A stretch of 64,000 nucleotides of DNA, from the NCBI GenBank assembly GCA_934500875.1, contig CAKSTL010000005.1, forward strand, positions 62,001 to 126,000, in the 5' to 3' direction. The position numbers were made by a program, and so were the translations under genes. Numbering within the stretch: the stretch's first letter is position 1; each line of letters begins with the position of its first letter. Shown one piece after another: positions 1 through 8,100 of this stretch. A model generated the notes under the pieces. That model had not been told where the DNA came from. It saw nothing but the letters and a program-made list of their open reading frames with translations, and searched no databases. This DNA comes from an uncultured Clostridia bacterium (GTDB taxonomy: Bacteria; Bacillota; Clostridia; UMGS1810).

Positions 1-933
1 GTTACAGCTTACAAAGACGGCGAAACTGTTGAACTTACATTTGATGATGATTCAAATGATAAGGGCGGCAATGTAGCTCCCGGCTCGTTCGACGTTGGTA
101 CAGTTATTATGTACAATGCAAATGCAGAAGGTCTTGTTTCTGACTACGCTGTAGTTGGTACAACCAAGAACAGAGAGTTCACATTTGCAAACGGCTTCAA
201 GACAGCTGACGGTGTTAAATTCGGTGTTGATGATGACGACGCTTTCTACTATGGTTATATTAAGACAAAGACCACAAATGATAACGAAGTTACAATTAAC
301 GTAAAAGATTCTATTCCTGCTAAAGACGCTGATAACAACGATATTGCAGGTACAGACAGACAGTTTACAGTTGGTAAAGCTAACCAGTACACAGTTACAG
401 GTACTTCCAAGAAAACAACTATCTCTGAAGGTTCTTACACCTACGGTGATGTAGATGCTTACCTTGATAGTAAGGGTGAGGTTTCTTCTGACAAAGTTTA
501 CTATGTTCTTATCAGAACATTCGACGGCGACGTAGTTGATATCGTTTCGTTCGATAAAGGTCAGACACTCAAAGCAGTTGAACCCAAAGTAGAATATACT
601 GCAACTGTTCAGAGCGACAAAGCAACTAAAGAAGAAGCTCTTGCTACTTTGGTAGTTACAAAGAAGGTTGGCACAGCTGCTGCTACAACTCTTACAAAAG
701 ATACTGATTATACTGTTACAGTAGCCGACATCAAAGCTGTAGCTGATAAGGAAAATACTTTCACAGTAACAGTTACTATCAAAGACAAAGACAACACAAA
801 AGTTACTTCAAATGAATTTACAATTAAAGTTGCTGACGGCGGAGAAATCGAATTGCCTTCCGCTGACACTGAGAGTGTAGAAGAAGATGCAATTGTTAAA
901 GATGCAGATGTTCTTCCTGCTGACGAACTTTAA
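1..933 (+). CDS. Secreted surface (S-layer-like) protein, C-terminal part
   Basis: The frame is open from the first base of the window, so the start and any signal peptide or SLH anchor lie upstream. The visible ~310 residues are Thr/Val/Asp/Lys-rich beta-strand-type sequence without cysteine, typical of S-layer or wall-bound repeat proteins. Residues encoded by about 583-840 form a domain (PKVEYTATV... LTKDTDYTVTV...) that resembles a domain in the proteins at 37732 and 38901. The C-terminus is acidic (DADVLPADEL). Codon use is strongly biased (GTT, GCT, ACA, AAG), as in very highly expressed genes, and a strong terminator follows. The function is not known; the structural surface role is inferred from composition and the shared domain. 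Confidence 0.75.
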   Translation, partial: VTAYKDGETVELTFDDDSNDKGGNVAPGSFDVGTVIMYNANAEGLVSDYAVVGTTKNREFTFANGFKTADGVKFGVDDDDAFYYGYIKTKTTNDNEVTINVKDSIPAKDADNNDIAGTDRQFTVGKANQYTVTGTSKKTTISEGSYTYGDVDAYLDSKGEVSSDKVYYVLIRTFDGDVVDIVSFDKGQTLKAVEPKVEYTATVQSDKATKEEALATLVVTKKVGTAAATTLTKDTDYTVTVADIKAVADKENTFTVTVTIKDKDNTKVTSNEFTIKVADGGEIELPSADTESVEEDAIVKDADVLPADEL

Positions 934-970
934 TTCTTAACTGAATCGAAAATCCTGAATTTCAGGGTTA

Positions 971-1003
971 AAAGAACCGCTCAATCTGAGCGGTTCTTTT
1001 TTT
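971..1003 (+). terminator. Intrinsic terminator of the surface-protein gene
   Basis: An 11-bp perfect stem (AGAACCGCTCA / TGAGCGGTTCT) with a 3-nt loop is followed by a run of T, 40 bp after the stop codon at 933. Confidence 0.93.
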
Positions 1004-1589
1004 GCGTGTCTAAATTTTGAAGTGTTTTAATAATTGTGCTAATTGATAGCCGGGGTTTTGTATTCAGTAATATTTTGCGCAATAAACTGCTATGCAGCCG
1101 ATAACAAATACAAACTTTTGCAAATGTAAATACACTCTAAAATGTGTGTTCAATGCTGCATAAAGTCGAAGCAAAACTATATATACAACCCCAAATTATC
1201 ACCTATACACAACCAATAGCCGTGAAGTTTTGGTGTTTATGTTTCAAGCGGTAGCAGGAAGGTTTTAGCTTGGCATTGCTTTTTTTGTACTATAGCCGAA
1301 GATTTTGTATCTGTCATTGCGTTTAATAATAGTTGGGGGTCTTTAACTTTTCATTTTGTTTTGCCGGCATACCGCCGCCAATCACTATAACTTGTGTGCG
1401 CACCGCTGTTTTCGTATTATGGAATACAAAATTATCCTTACAACGGTATGCCTAAAATATACAATCAAAATCAAGCGCCAACACTTTTGGTTGCTTGCAA
1501 TGCAAAGCCGGGCGCAATCCGTGGATTGCCGCAATGCGCAGTACTAAACGCAGCAACACCAAACGCAGTAACGCTAAAAACAACAACAA
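1004..1589. other. Gene-free stretch
   Basis: I find no convincing gene in these ~590 bases. Two short overlapping frames (1356-1547 and 1394-1609) lack ribosome sites and recognisable sequence. There are small internal inverted and direct repeats (GCAATCC/GGATTGC near 1520; AACGCAG repeated near 1550-1570) and loosely similar words such as TAGCCG...TTTTGTAT near 1047 and 1293. It could be a decayed element. Confidence 0.5.
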
Positions 1590-1620
1590 AAAAGCTCCGG
1601 CAAACTTAACCGGAGCTTTT
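1590..1620 (-). terminator. Terminator of the ugpC-like gene
   Basis: An 11-bp stem (AAAAGCTCCGG / CCGGAGCTTTT) with a 9-nt loop. Read leftward it ends in a run of about seven T, so it terminates the leftward gene ending at 1675; it may also work weakly rightward. Confidence 0.85.
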
Positions 1621-1674
1621 TATATGATTCCAATTTAAATTCTACAGTTAACAATTTACGATTGTAAACATTTA

Positions 1675-2787
1675 TCAGTTTACGATTGTAAGATGTGTTT
1701 CTTTGTCGAAAACGTGGATCTTATGTGCGTCAAACGCAATGTCGATAACGTCATCTTTCTGAGCTGTGCTTCTGGGGCTAACCCTTGCAACAAACGGAGT
1801 TCCCGAAATTGTAAGATAGAGATAAGTTTCAGCACCCATAACCTCTGTAAGGTCAACATTTGCTTTAACAACGCACTCTTTTGCAATTGAAATGAAAGAT
1901 TCTTCGTCGTGCAAATCTTCGGGACGGATACCCATAACAACAGTTTTGCCGACATAGCCCTTTTCTTCAACAGCTTTAGCCTTTGTTTCTTCAAGCTTAA
2001 CGCTGTGGTCGCCGAATGTAAGGTAAATTCCGCCGTCTTTTGCAACAACCTCTGCGTCGATAAAGTTCATCTGCGGGCTTCCGATAAAGCCTGCAACGAA
2101 CATATTGCAAGGATAGTTGTAAAGGTTAATGGGCGAATCAACCTGCTGCATAAGACCGTCTTTCATAACAACGATTCTCGAACCCATTGTCATAGCCTCT
2201 GTCTGGTCGTGGGTTACGTAGATAAAGGTTGTTTGCAGTCTGTGATGAAGCTTGCCGATTTCTGTTCTCATCTGAACACGAAGCTTAGCGTCAAGGTTTG
2301 AAAGAGGTTCGTCCATAAGGAATACCTTAGGTTCACGAACGATAGCACGGCCGAGCGCAACCCTCTGTCTTTGTCCGCCCGAAAGAGCCTTCGGCTTTCT
2401 GTCGAGAAGATGTTCGATATCGAGGATTTTAGCAGCTTCGGTAACACGTCTGTTAATTTCGTCCTTCGGTGTTTTTCTGAGCTTAAGACCGAACGCCATA
2501 TTTTCGTAAACCGTCATATGCGGATACAAAGCGTAGTTCTGGAAAACCATTGCAATATCTCTGTCTTTGGGGGCAACGTCGTTCATAAGTTTGTCGCCTA
2601 TGTAAAGTTCACCTTCCGAAATTTCTTCAAGACCTGCAATCATTCTGAGCGTTGTGGATTTACCGCAGCCGGACGGACCAACAAGAACGATAAATTCTTT
2701 GTCGGCAATTTCAAGACAGAAGTCCGATACAGCAACAACGCCGCCTGCGTATTTTTTATAAATATGATCCAATTTAAGACTTGCCAT
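1675..2787 (-). CDS. ugpC: Sugar ABC transporter ATP-binding protein, UgpC/MsmX family
   Basis: This 370-residue cytoplasmic ATPase powers uptake of oligosaccharides or glycerol-phosphate-type substrates by CUT1 permeases. Visible motifs: Walker A GPSGCGKST (37-45), Q-loop Gln83, signature LSGGQ (135-139), Walker B VFLMDEP (155-161) and switch His193. The ~130-residue C-terminal part is the OB-fold (TOBE) regulatory region of this family. The start is the ATG at 2787 behind a GGGAGGT site; an in-frame ATG 33 bp upstream has no such site. No permease or binding protein lies beside it, so, like MsmX, it probably serves several transporters encoded elsewhere. The substrate cannot be told from sequence. 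Confidence 0.93.
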   Translation of the reverse strand: MASLKLDHIYKKYAGGVVAVSDFCLEIADKEFIVLVGPSGCGKSTTLRMIAGLEEISEGELYIGDKLMNDVAPKDRDIAMVFQNYALYPHMTVYENMAFGLKLRKTPKDEINRRVTEAAKILDIEHLLDRKPKALSGGQRQRVALGRAIVREPKVFLMDEPLSNLDAKLRVQMRTEIGKLHHRLQTTFIYVTHDQTEAMTMGSRIVVMKDGLMQQVDSPINLYNYPCNMFVAGFIGSPQMNFIDAEVVAKDGGIYLTFGDHSVKLEETKAKAVEEKGYVGKTVVMGIRPEDLHDEESFISIAKECVVKANVDLTEVMGAETYLYLTISGTPFVARVSPRSTAQKDDVIDIAFDAHKIHVFDKETHLTIVN

Positions 2788-3170
2788 TTTATTACCTCCC
2801 GTGTGATTAATTATTTGCAACCGTGGCAGTTATTTTATATTGCAAAAAGAATATTTTGCATTTAAATACACTATATCAGTTTACGATAATATGATACCAT
2901 AAATTTAAAATTAATGGAATTAGGCGATTGCACAAAATTGTGAAAAGATATTTAGTAACATTGCATAAAAAGGCTGATTTTAGGGGATTTTTGCCCTTCG
3001 CAAACAGGGGGTTTAGTGGGTTTTGCACAACGGTTAATGCGATTTTTAAGCCTTTGTTTGGTGATGTTGGACAGCGCACATTTAACCGCCGCAATTTTTT
3101 TGGTGAAAACGCAAAAAACACCTGCCGCTTTTTTGTGATTATTGTGCATATAGGACAGCGCCGTGCCTTT
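2788..3170. other. Intergenic region between tex and the ugpC-like gene
   Basis: About 380 bases between two leftward genes. The part near 2788-2900 should hold the promoter of the ugpC-like gene, but I see no clear -35/-10 pair. A TATCAGTTTACGAT word at 2874-2887 recurs at the 3' end of that gene (1673-1686). Frames of 65-82 codons here (2876-3176) overlap on both strands without ribosome sites, and I do not accept them as genes. Confidence 0.5.
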
Positions 3171-5333
3171 TTATGAACGCTGCTGCGCCTCTTTGATGGA
3201 AAGGGAAATTCGCTTTTTGTCCTCGTCCGCCTCCAAAACCTTGACCTTTACGATATCGCCGACAGAAAGCACCTCGGTGGGATTTTTAATATACCTGTCG
3301 CAGATTTGCGATATGTGCACAAGCCCGTCCTGATGAACGCCGATATCCACAAATGCGCCGAAATCGGTGACATTGCGCACCGTGCCGGTTAAAATCATTC
3401 CTTCCTTAAGGTCGGAAATGCCAAGAACGTCCGTCAGCAAAATCGGCTTGGGAAGAGAATCCCTCACGTCCCTGCCCGGCTTTATAATGGAATCCGCAAT
3501 GTCGGAAACGGTAATTTCGCCCACGCCGTTTTCTTTGCAGAAACTTTTGATGTCGATACCCTTCATACGCTCTTTTATGTCGCCGACAGAGCGGTTTTTA
3601 ACGTCGTCCTCGGTGTATCCGAGCGTTTTGAGAAGCGACTTTGCCGCCTTGTACGACTCGGGATGAACGGCTGTATTGTCAAGAATTTCGTCGCCGTCGG
3701 GAATACGCAGAAATCCTGCGCACTGCAAAAATGCCTTCGGACCGATTTTTTCAACCTTCAAAAGCTGTTTTCGTGACGTAAATTCGCCGTTTTGCTCACG
3801 GTATTTTACAATATTTTTCGCCGACGTCTGATTTATGCCCGAAACATAGCTTAAAAGCGCATATGAGGCGGTATTAAGGTCTACGCCGACGGTATTTACA
3901 CAATTTTCAACAACGCCGCCGAGCGCCTCTTTTAAGCGTTTCTGGTTCATATCGTGCTGATACTGACCCACGCCGATTGCCTTCGGGTCGATTTTAACAA
4001 ATTCCACAAGCGGGTCCTGGCACCTTCGGGCAATCGACACGGCGCTGCGCTGCTCAACCGTAAAGTCGGGAAATTCCTCCTCGCCCTCTTTTGATGCCGA
4101 ATAAACCGAAGCGCCCGCCTCGTTAACTATAAGGTAATAAACCTTCTTTTCAGCCTCTTTTATGGTGTCGGCAATAAACATCTCGCTCTCTTTTGACGCC
4201 GTTCCGTTGCCGATTGCAATGAGGTCTATATCGTATTTTTTGATAAGCGACAGAACGTATTTTTTTGATTTTTCTTTGTCGTGGTGCGCAAGCGTGCAGA
4301 AAATTATGCCCGTGTCGCACACTTTTCCCGTTTTATCAACAACCGCAATTTTGCAGCCCGTTCTGTAGCCCGGGTCAACGCCGAGAACGGTTTTGCCCTT
4401 GATGGGCGGCTGCATAAGAAGCCTGTCCAAATTTTTTGAAAACAGTTTTATTCCGTTTTCCGAAGCTTTTTCGGTAAAAAACGCCCTTACCTCACGCTCG
4501 GTTGACGGTGCAATAAGGCGCTTGTATGCGTCACGGACGGTTTCTTTCAAAAGATTTGCAAAAACCGAATTCTCGTTTCTGATAATACATTTTTCCATAT
4601 ATGCAAAAATTTTTTTCTCGTCAATTTCAATGCTTACGTTCAAAAAACCTTCCTTTTCGCCGCGGTTCACCGCAAGAATTCTGTGGTCGGCAATTTTTGA
4701 AAGCGGCTCGGAAAAATCGTAATACATACGGTAAACAGAGTCTGTATCCTTTGCGTTTTCGGTGCGCAGAACACCCTCTTTCAGGGTGAAATTTCTCACA
4801 AATTTTCTTATTTTCGCATCGTCAGACAGCATTTCCGCAATAATGTCGCAGGCGCCCGAAAGTGCGTCGGACGTATTTTCGACGCCTTTTTCCGGGTCAA
4901 TATAAGGAAGGCAAATTTCGTCCGCCGTTTTTTGCCCCTCGTTTTGCAAAAGAACGGTGTTTGCAAGACCTTCCAGTCCTTTCTCCTTTGCAATTGTCGC
5001 ACGTGTGCGCTTTTTTTGCTTGTACGGACGGTAAATATCCTCCAGTTCCTGCAAAATTTTTGCCTCGTTTATGCTTTTTAAAATTTCATCCGTCATTTTG
5101 CCCTGCTCGGTTATAAGACGGATAATTTCGTCGCTGCGTTCGTTAAACGAGCGCAGATAGCTCAGCCTGTCCGCAAGCGTGCGCAAAATTTTGTCGTCCA
5201 GCGAGCCTGTAGCCTCTTTTCTGTAACGTGCGATAAACGCAATCGTATTTCCGTCATCAAGCAGTTTTACTGCATTTTCCGCCTGATTTTTGCTGATGTT
5301 TAACTCACTGCAAAGCGTTTTGATTATATCCAT
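3171..5333 (-). CDS. tex: Tex-family transcription accessory / RNA-binding protein
   Basis: A full-length (720 aa) Tex/YhgF protein, a conserved nucleic-acid-binding protein linked to transcription and RNA metabolism. Order of parts: helical N-terminal domain, YqgF/RNase-H-like domain around residue 320 (TVLGVDPGYRTGCK), helix-hairpin-helix region around 490-560 (AKNIVKYREQNGEF), and a C-terminal S1 domain (GMILTGTVRNVTDFGAFVDI) from about 640. The start ATG at 5333 has a GGAGG site and lies inside the end of rsuA (29-bp overlap), so the two are probably translationally coupled. Last gene of the DUF4830-like/rsuA/tex operon. Its exact biochemical role in Clostridia is unsettled. Confidence 0.95.
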   Translation of the reverse strand: MDIIKTLCSELNISKNQAENAVKLLDDGNTIAFIARYRKEATGSLDDKILRTLADRLSYLRSFNERSDEIIRLITEQGKMTDEILKSINEAKILQELEDIYRPYKQKKRTRATIAKEKGLEGLANTVLLQNEGQKTADEICLPYIDPEKGVENTSDALSGACDIIAEMLSDDAKIRKFVRNFTLKEGVLRTENAKDTDSVYRMYYDFSEPLSKIADHRILAVNRGEKEGFLNVSIEIDEKKIFAYMEKCIIRNENSVFANLLKETVRDAYKRLIAPSTEREVRAFFTEKASENGIKLFSKNLDRLLMQPPIKGKTVLGVDPGYRTGCKIAVVDKTGKVCDTGIIFCTLAHHDKEKSKKYVLSLIKKYDIDLIAIGNGTASKESEMFIADTIKEAEKKVYYLIVNEAGASVYSASKEGEEEFPDFTVEQRSAVSIARRCQDPLVEFVKIDPKAIGVGQYQHDMNQKRLKEALGGVVENCVNTVGVDLNTASYALLSYVSGINQTSAKNIVKYREQNGEFTSRKQLLKVEKIGPKAFLQCAGFLRIPDGDEILDNTAVHPESYKAAKSLLKTLGYTEDDVKNRSVGDIKERMKGIDIKSFCKENGVGEITVSDIADSIIKPGRDVRDSLPKPILLTDVLGISDLKEGMILTGTVRNVTDFGAFVDIGVHQDGLVHISQICDRYIKNPTEVLSVGDIVKVKVLEADEDKKRISLSIKEAQQRS

Positions 5334-6045
5334 TTTGTCCTCCGATTATTTTTTCAATGTCATCCTTTGTAAGCTTTTTAACCTCGCCCGCCTTAAGGAT
5401 TTCGTCAAGATAAAGAGCGCCCATTGCAATTCTTTTAAGGTACACAACGTGCATACCGATTGCCTCAAACATACGCTTAATCTGATGAAATTTGCCCTCT
5501 CTGACGGTGATTTCCACCTCGCTTGAATTTTCGCCCGATTTTAAAATCACAAGACGTGCGGGAAGGGTTTTGTAACCGTCGTCAAGCGTTACCGAATTTG
5601 CAAAAAGCGCTGCGTGCTCATCCGTTACGCAGCCGTCGGTTTTTGCAAAATACGTCTTGTCAACGTGCTTTTTCGGCGAAAGAATGTTGTGCGCAAAACC
5701 GCCGTCGTTGGTAAGAAGCAGAAAACCTTCGGTGTCAATGTCCAGCCGCCCGGCAGGAAACAGAGAATAATGCCGGTACTCGTCACAAAGAAGGTCGAGA
5801 ACAGTTTTTTTGCGCACATCCTCGGTTGCGCTGATGTAGCCTTTCGGCTTGTTCATCATAAGATAAATGTATTTTTCGTATTTTATTTCTTCGCCGCAAA
5901 GAGTTATTTTTGAGGTTTCGCAAACGGGCGTCTGTGCGTTTTTGCAAACTTTTCCGTCAAGCGTCACAAGCCCTTTTGAAATCATCTTTTTTATGTCCTT
6001 GCGGCTGCCTTTTGCGCAGTCCGCCAAGAATTTGTCCAGCCGCAT
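5305..6045 (-). CDS. rsuA: RsuA-family rRNA pseudouridine synthase
   Basis: 246 residues. The N-terminal S4 RNA-binding domain (MRLDKFLADC, residues 1-60) is followed by the RsuA/RluB catalytic domain with the motif GRLDIDTEGFLLLTNDG, whose first Asp is the catalytic nucleophile in this family. The usual product is pseudouridine 516 of 16S rRNA, but assignment within RsuA/RluB/RluE/RluF by sequence alone is only likely. A GGAAAGGAAG site precedes the ATG. It sits 3 bp downstream of the DUF4830-like gene and overlaps tex. Confidence 0.92.
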   Translation of the reverse strand: MRLDKFLADCAKGSRKDIKKMISKGLVTLDGKVCKNAQTPVCETSKITLCGEEIKYEKYIYLMMNKPKGYISATEDVRKKTVLDLLCDEYRHYSLFPAGRLDIDTEGFLLLTNDGGFAHNILSPKKHVDKTYFAKTDGCVTDEHAALFANSVTLDDGYKTLPARLVILKSGENSSEVEITVREGKFHQIKRMFEAIGMHVVYLKRIAMGALYLDEILKAGEVKKLTKDDIEKIIGGQNGYNQNALQ

Positions 6046-6048
6046 TTT

Positions 6049-6492
6049 TTACTTCCTTTCCTGAAATTGCACGTCCGATACCGCCGCTATAAACCCGTTG
6101 ATTTTCGGGCTTACAATATCCGCCGCAATAATTTTTTTCTGATAAACGAATATGTTTGCATATGCGTATCTTTTGTCGCTTAAGTGGTTTAAAACCCTGT
6201 AGGAATACCGCTTTGCAACGGCTCCTCTGTATTTTGAAAGGTCAAACCCCGAGCGCTTTTGAATTTCGTTGTACTTATCCAAAGTATGGTCAAATTCGAG
6301 CGGAATTTGCACCTGTTCGCACAAATACGGTTCGCTTTCGGTCACCCAGCCGTATTTTTGAAAAAATGCGGTGCGGTTGCTGCCGATATCGGCGTCGTAT
6401 AAGCGCAGCGGATTAAAAAAAATTGCCGCAGCAGCCAAAAAAAGCGCCGCCGCAAATAACAAATGCTTAAAATACCGTTTAAAAAAGGTCAT
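6049..6492 (-). CDS. Membrane-anchored DUF4830-like protein
   Basis: 147 residues. It has one N-terminal hydrophobic segment (about 10-28) with no lipobox, then a ~110-residue domain predicted outside the cell. Phrases such as YGWVTESEP, IPLEFD, GFDLSKYRG and YRVLNHLSD match my memory of the DUF4830 family of Firmicutes, which has no assigned function. First gene of the operon with rsuA and tex, with 3 bp to rsuA. A TATAAT-like -10 lies at 6516-6521 on the minus strand, but its -35 is poor. Confidence 0.75.
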   Translation of the reverse strand: MTFFKRYFKHLLFAAALFLAAAAIFFNPLRLYDADIGSNRTAFFQKYGWVTESEPYLCEQVQIPLEFDHTLDKYNEIQKRSGFDLSKYRGAVAKRYSYRVLNHLSDKRYAYANIFVYQKKIIAADIVSPKINGFIAAVSDVQFQERK

Positions 6493-6574
6493 ATAAAGCT
6501 CTCCGTTTTCAATAAATTATACTAAATTTTATTAAAAACGGATTGCCGATATGAACAGTATATTAAAATCCGGC

Positions 6575-6601
6575 AAAAAAATCAAGCGTTTTTGCGCTTG
6601 A
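6575..6601 (-). terminator. Leftward intrinsic terminator with no obvious gene upstream
   Basis: The 7-bp stem TCAAGCG/CGCTTGA (6582-6601) is followed, reading leftward, by seven T. No gene lies immediately upstream of it in that direction, so it may end a leftward RNA arising in 6602-7200 or shield the DUF4830-like operon. Confidence 0.65.
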
Positions 6602-6662
6602 CATAACTTTCAATACGCAAAAAATTTGAAAACGTGATTAATTTTGAATAAAACGCAGTGAT

Positions 6663-6733
6663 TAATCCACATATCCACAGAGTTATCCACAGAAACAACC
6701 CTTATTTTGAAGTTAAAACGCAAGTTATCCACA
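6663..6733 (+). promoter_or_regulatory. DnaA-box cluster (candidate DnaA-binding or origin-like region)
   Basis: Two exact TTATCCACA boxes (6683-6691, 6725-6733) and two one-mismatch boxes (TAATCCACA 6663-6671, ATATCCACA 6671-6679) lie in the same orientation within 71 bp. A very AT-rich stretch follows (about 6735-6835). Genes diverge from here. No dnaA or dnaN is in the window. Confidence 0.7.
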
Positions 6734-6896
6734 GGTTTGCATAAATTTTGAATAATTTTTCTGTTGAAAATTTTTAAGTTTACATAATTATTTCGGAATG
6801 AAAATTGTAAATTTATGTAAATTAGTGTCGGAAAACGGGCATAAATGCCGCCGCAAAAGGAAAATTTAATATTAAAATAAAAATGCGGGAAAATTA

Positions 6897-7174
6897 AGCC
6901 ACAGCCCGATAAGGAAGCATTGGTTTTGAAAGCAGTATTTTAAGTTTATACTTCGTCAAAAATACACCGTATACGTCAGTATTACGGTGTATTTTTTTCT
7001 TGTCTAAAGCTTAAACTCCAACCTTCAAAACTGCTTTGCACCCTGAAAACAAAATTTTTTGATGAAATTCAAGGCAAAAAAGCGAGTAATCCTGTCGGAT
7101 TTCGAGCTTTTTTAACGCAGAAATTCGCAAAAAAGATGTTTGTCAGGGCAATGTTTCCTTGTCGGGCTGTGGCT
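6897..7174. mobile_element. MITE-like element, copy 1 (278 bp)
   Basis: The ends are inverted repeats of about 26 bp (AGCCACAGCCCGATAAGGAA... versus AGCCACAGCCCGACAAGGAA...) with two differences, flanked on both sides by TA (6895-6896, 7175-7176), as in IS630/Tc1-mariner-type insertions. There is no ORF. The interior matches copy 2 (43658-43938) in inverse orientation along most of its length. It includes an AAAAATACACCGTA hairpin (6958-6996) and an imperfect GCGAGTAATCC/GGATTTCGAGC stem near 7080-7110. It ends 38 bp before the rpsB -35 element. Confidence 0.85.
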
Positions 7175-7211
7175 TATGTTAAAAAATATTATAACTTTGT
7201 AAAAAAAACCC

Positions 7212-7240
7212 TTGCTTTTTTGAAAATTTTGTGATATCAT
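7212..7240 (+). promoter_or_regulatory. rpsB-tsf promoter
   Basis: TTGCTT (7212-7217), 17-bp spacer, TATCAT (7235-7240); a sigma-A type promoter about 100 bp before rpsB. Confidence 0.75.
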
Positions 7241-7260
7241 ATCATCTGTACGATTACGCA

Positions 7261-7316
7261 CGCACAAAAAATTCCAATCATGTGGCTTTAATTTTTTAAG
7301 GCTGATATTTTGTGCG
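7261..7316 (+). promoter_or_regulatory. Foldable rpsB leader
   Basis: CGCACAAAA (7261-7269) pairs with TTTTGTGCG (7308-7316), enclosing a second stem, GGCTTTAA (7284-7291) with TTAAGGCT (7296-7303, two G-U pairs). It lies just before the rpsB ribosome site, where S2 autogenous leaders are known in other bacteria. Regulation by S2 is inferred only. Confidence 0.45.
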
Positions 7317-7345
7317 GAGGTACAAACAAAAGGAGGAATTTTAAA

Positions 7346-8074
7346 ATGTCGGTAATTTCAATGAAACAGTTACTCGAAGCAGGTGTTCACTTCGGTCACC
7401 AGACAAGAAGATGGAATCCGAAAATGGCGGAATACATCTATACGGAAAGAAACGGTATCTATATTATCAATCTTCAGAAAACCGTTAAAAAAATCGAAGA
7501 AGCTTATGCGTTTGTTAAAGAAATCGCAGAAAACGGTCAGGACATTTTGTTCGTAGGTACAAAAAAACAGGCTCAGGATTCCATCAAGGAAGAGGCTGAG
7601 AGAGTTGGTATGTACTATGTTAACGCAAGATGGCTCGGCGGTATGATGACAAACTTTAAAACCATCAAGCAGAGAATTGAAAGATTAAAACAGCTTCGCA
7701 AAATGGAAGAGGACGGCACATTCGACCTTCTCCCGAAAAAAGAAGTTATCAAATTGAACCTTGAAATCGAAAAGCTTGACAAATACCTCGGCGGTATTAA
7801 AGATATGAAAAAACTTCCGGGCGCACTCTTTATTGTTGACCCGAGAAAAGAAAAAATTGCTGTTGCCGAAGCTAAAAAGCTCGGTATCCCGGTTGTTGCT
7901 ATCGTTGATACAAACTGCGACCCTGATGAGGTTGACTATGTAATCCCCGGCAACGACGACGCTATCAGAGCAGTTAAGCTTATCACGGCTACAATCGCAA
8001 ATGCCGTTATCGAAGGCAGACAGGGCGAGCAGCTTGCTCCCGAAGCTGAAAAAGAAGAAGCTTCGGAGGAATAA
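7346..8074 (+). CDS. rpsB: 30S ribosomal protein S2
   Basis: 242 residues, normal length for S2 (uS2). Typical N-terminus (KQLLEAGVHFGHQTRRWNPK) and conserved ARWLGGMMTNFKTIKQR and DPRKEKIAVAEA segments. The start is the ATG at 7346, with AGGAGG at 7331-7336; an upstream in-frame ATG at 7310 would add 12 poor residues. S2 is needed for binding of S1 and mRNA on the small subunit. Followed after 26 bp by tsf, as in most bacteria. Confidence 0.98.
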   Translation: MSVISMKQLLEAGVHFGHQTRRWNPKMAEYIYTERNGIYIINLQKTVKKIEEAYAFVKEIAENGQDILFVGTKKQAQDSIKEEAERVGMYYVNARWLGGMMTNFKTIKQRIERLKQLRKMEEDGTFDLLPKKEVIKLNLEIEKLDKYLGGIKDMKKLPGALFIVDPRKEKIAVAEAKKLGIPVVAIVDTNCDPDEVDYVIPGNDDAIRAVKLITATIANAVIEGRQGEQLAPEAEKEEASEE

Positions 8075-8100
8075 TACCGTTTTTTGAAAGGAGAAAACAA

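Noticed and set aside
1500..1535. Possible small hairpin RNA (GCAATCC/GGATTGC)
   Set aside because: The stem is short, lacks a promoter and T-run, and sits in unexplained repeat-like sequence.
1356..1609. Two overlapping short frames in the gene-free stretch after the first terminator
   Set aside because: No ribosome site, low-complexity ending, overlap in different frames, and no recognisable similarity.
2876..3176. Frames of 65-82 codons on both strands upstream of the ugpC-like gene's promoter side
   Set aside because: They mirror each other on opposite strands and have no start signals; treated as chance.
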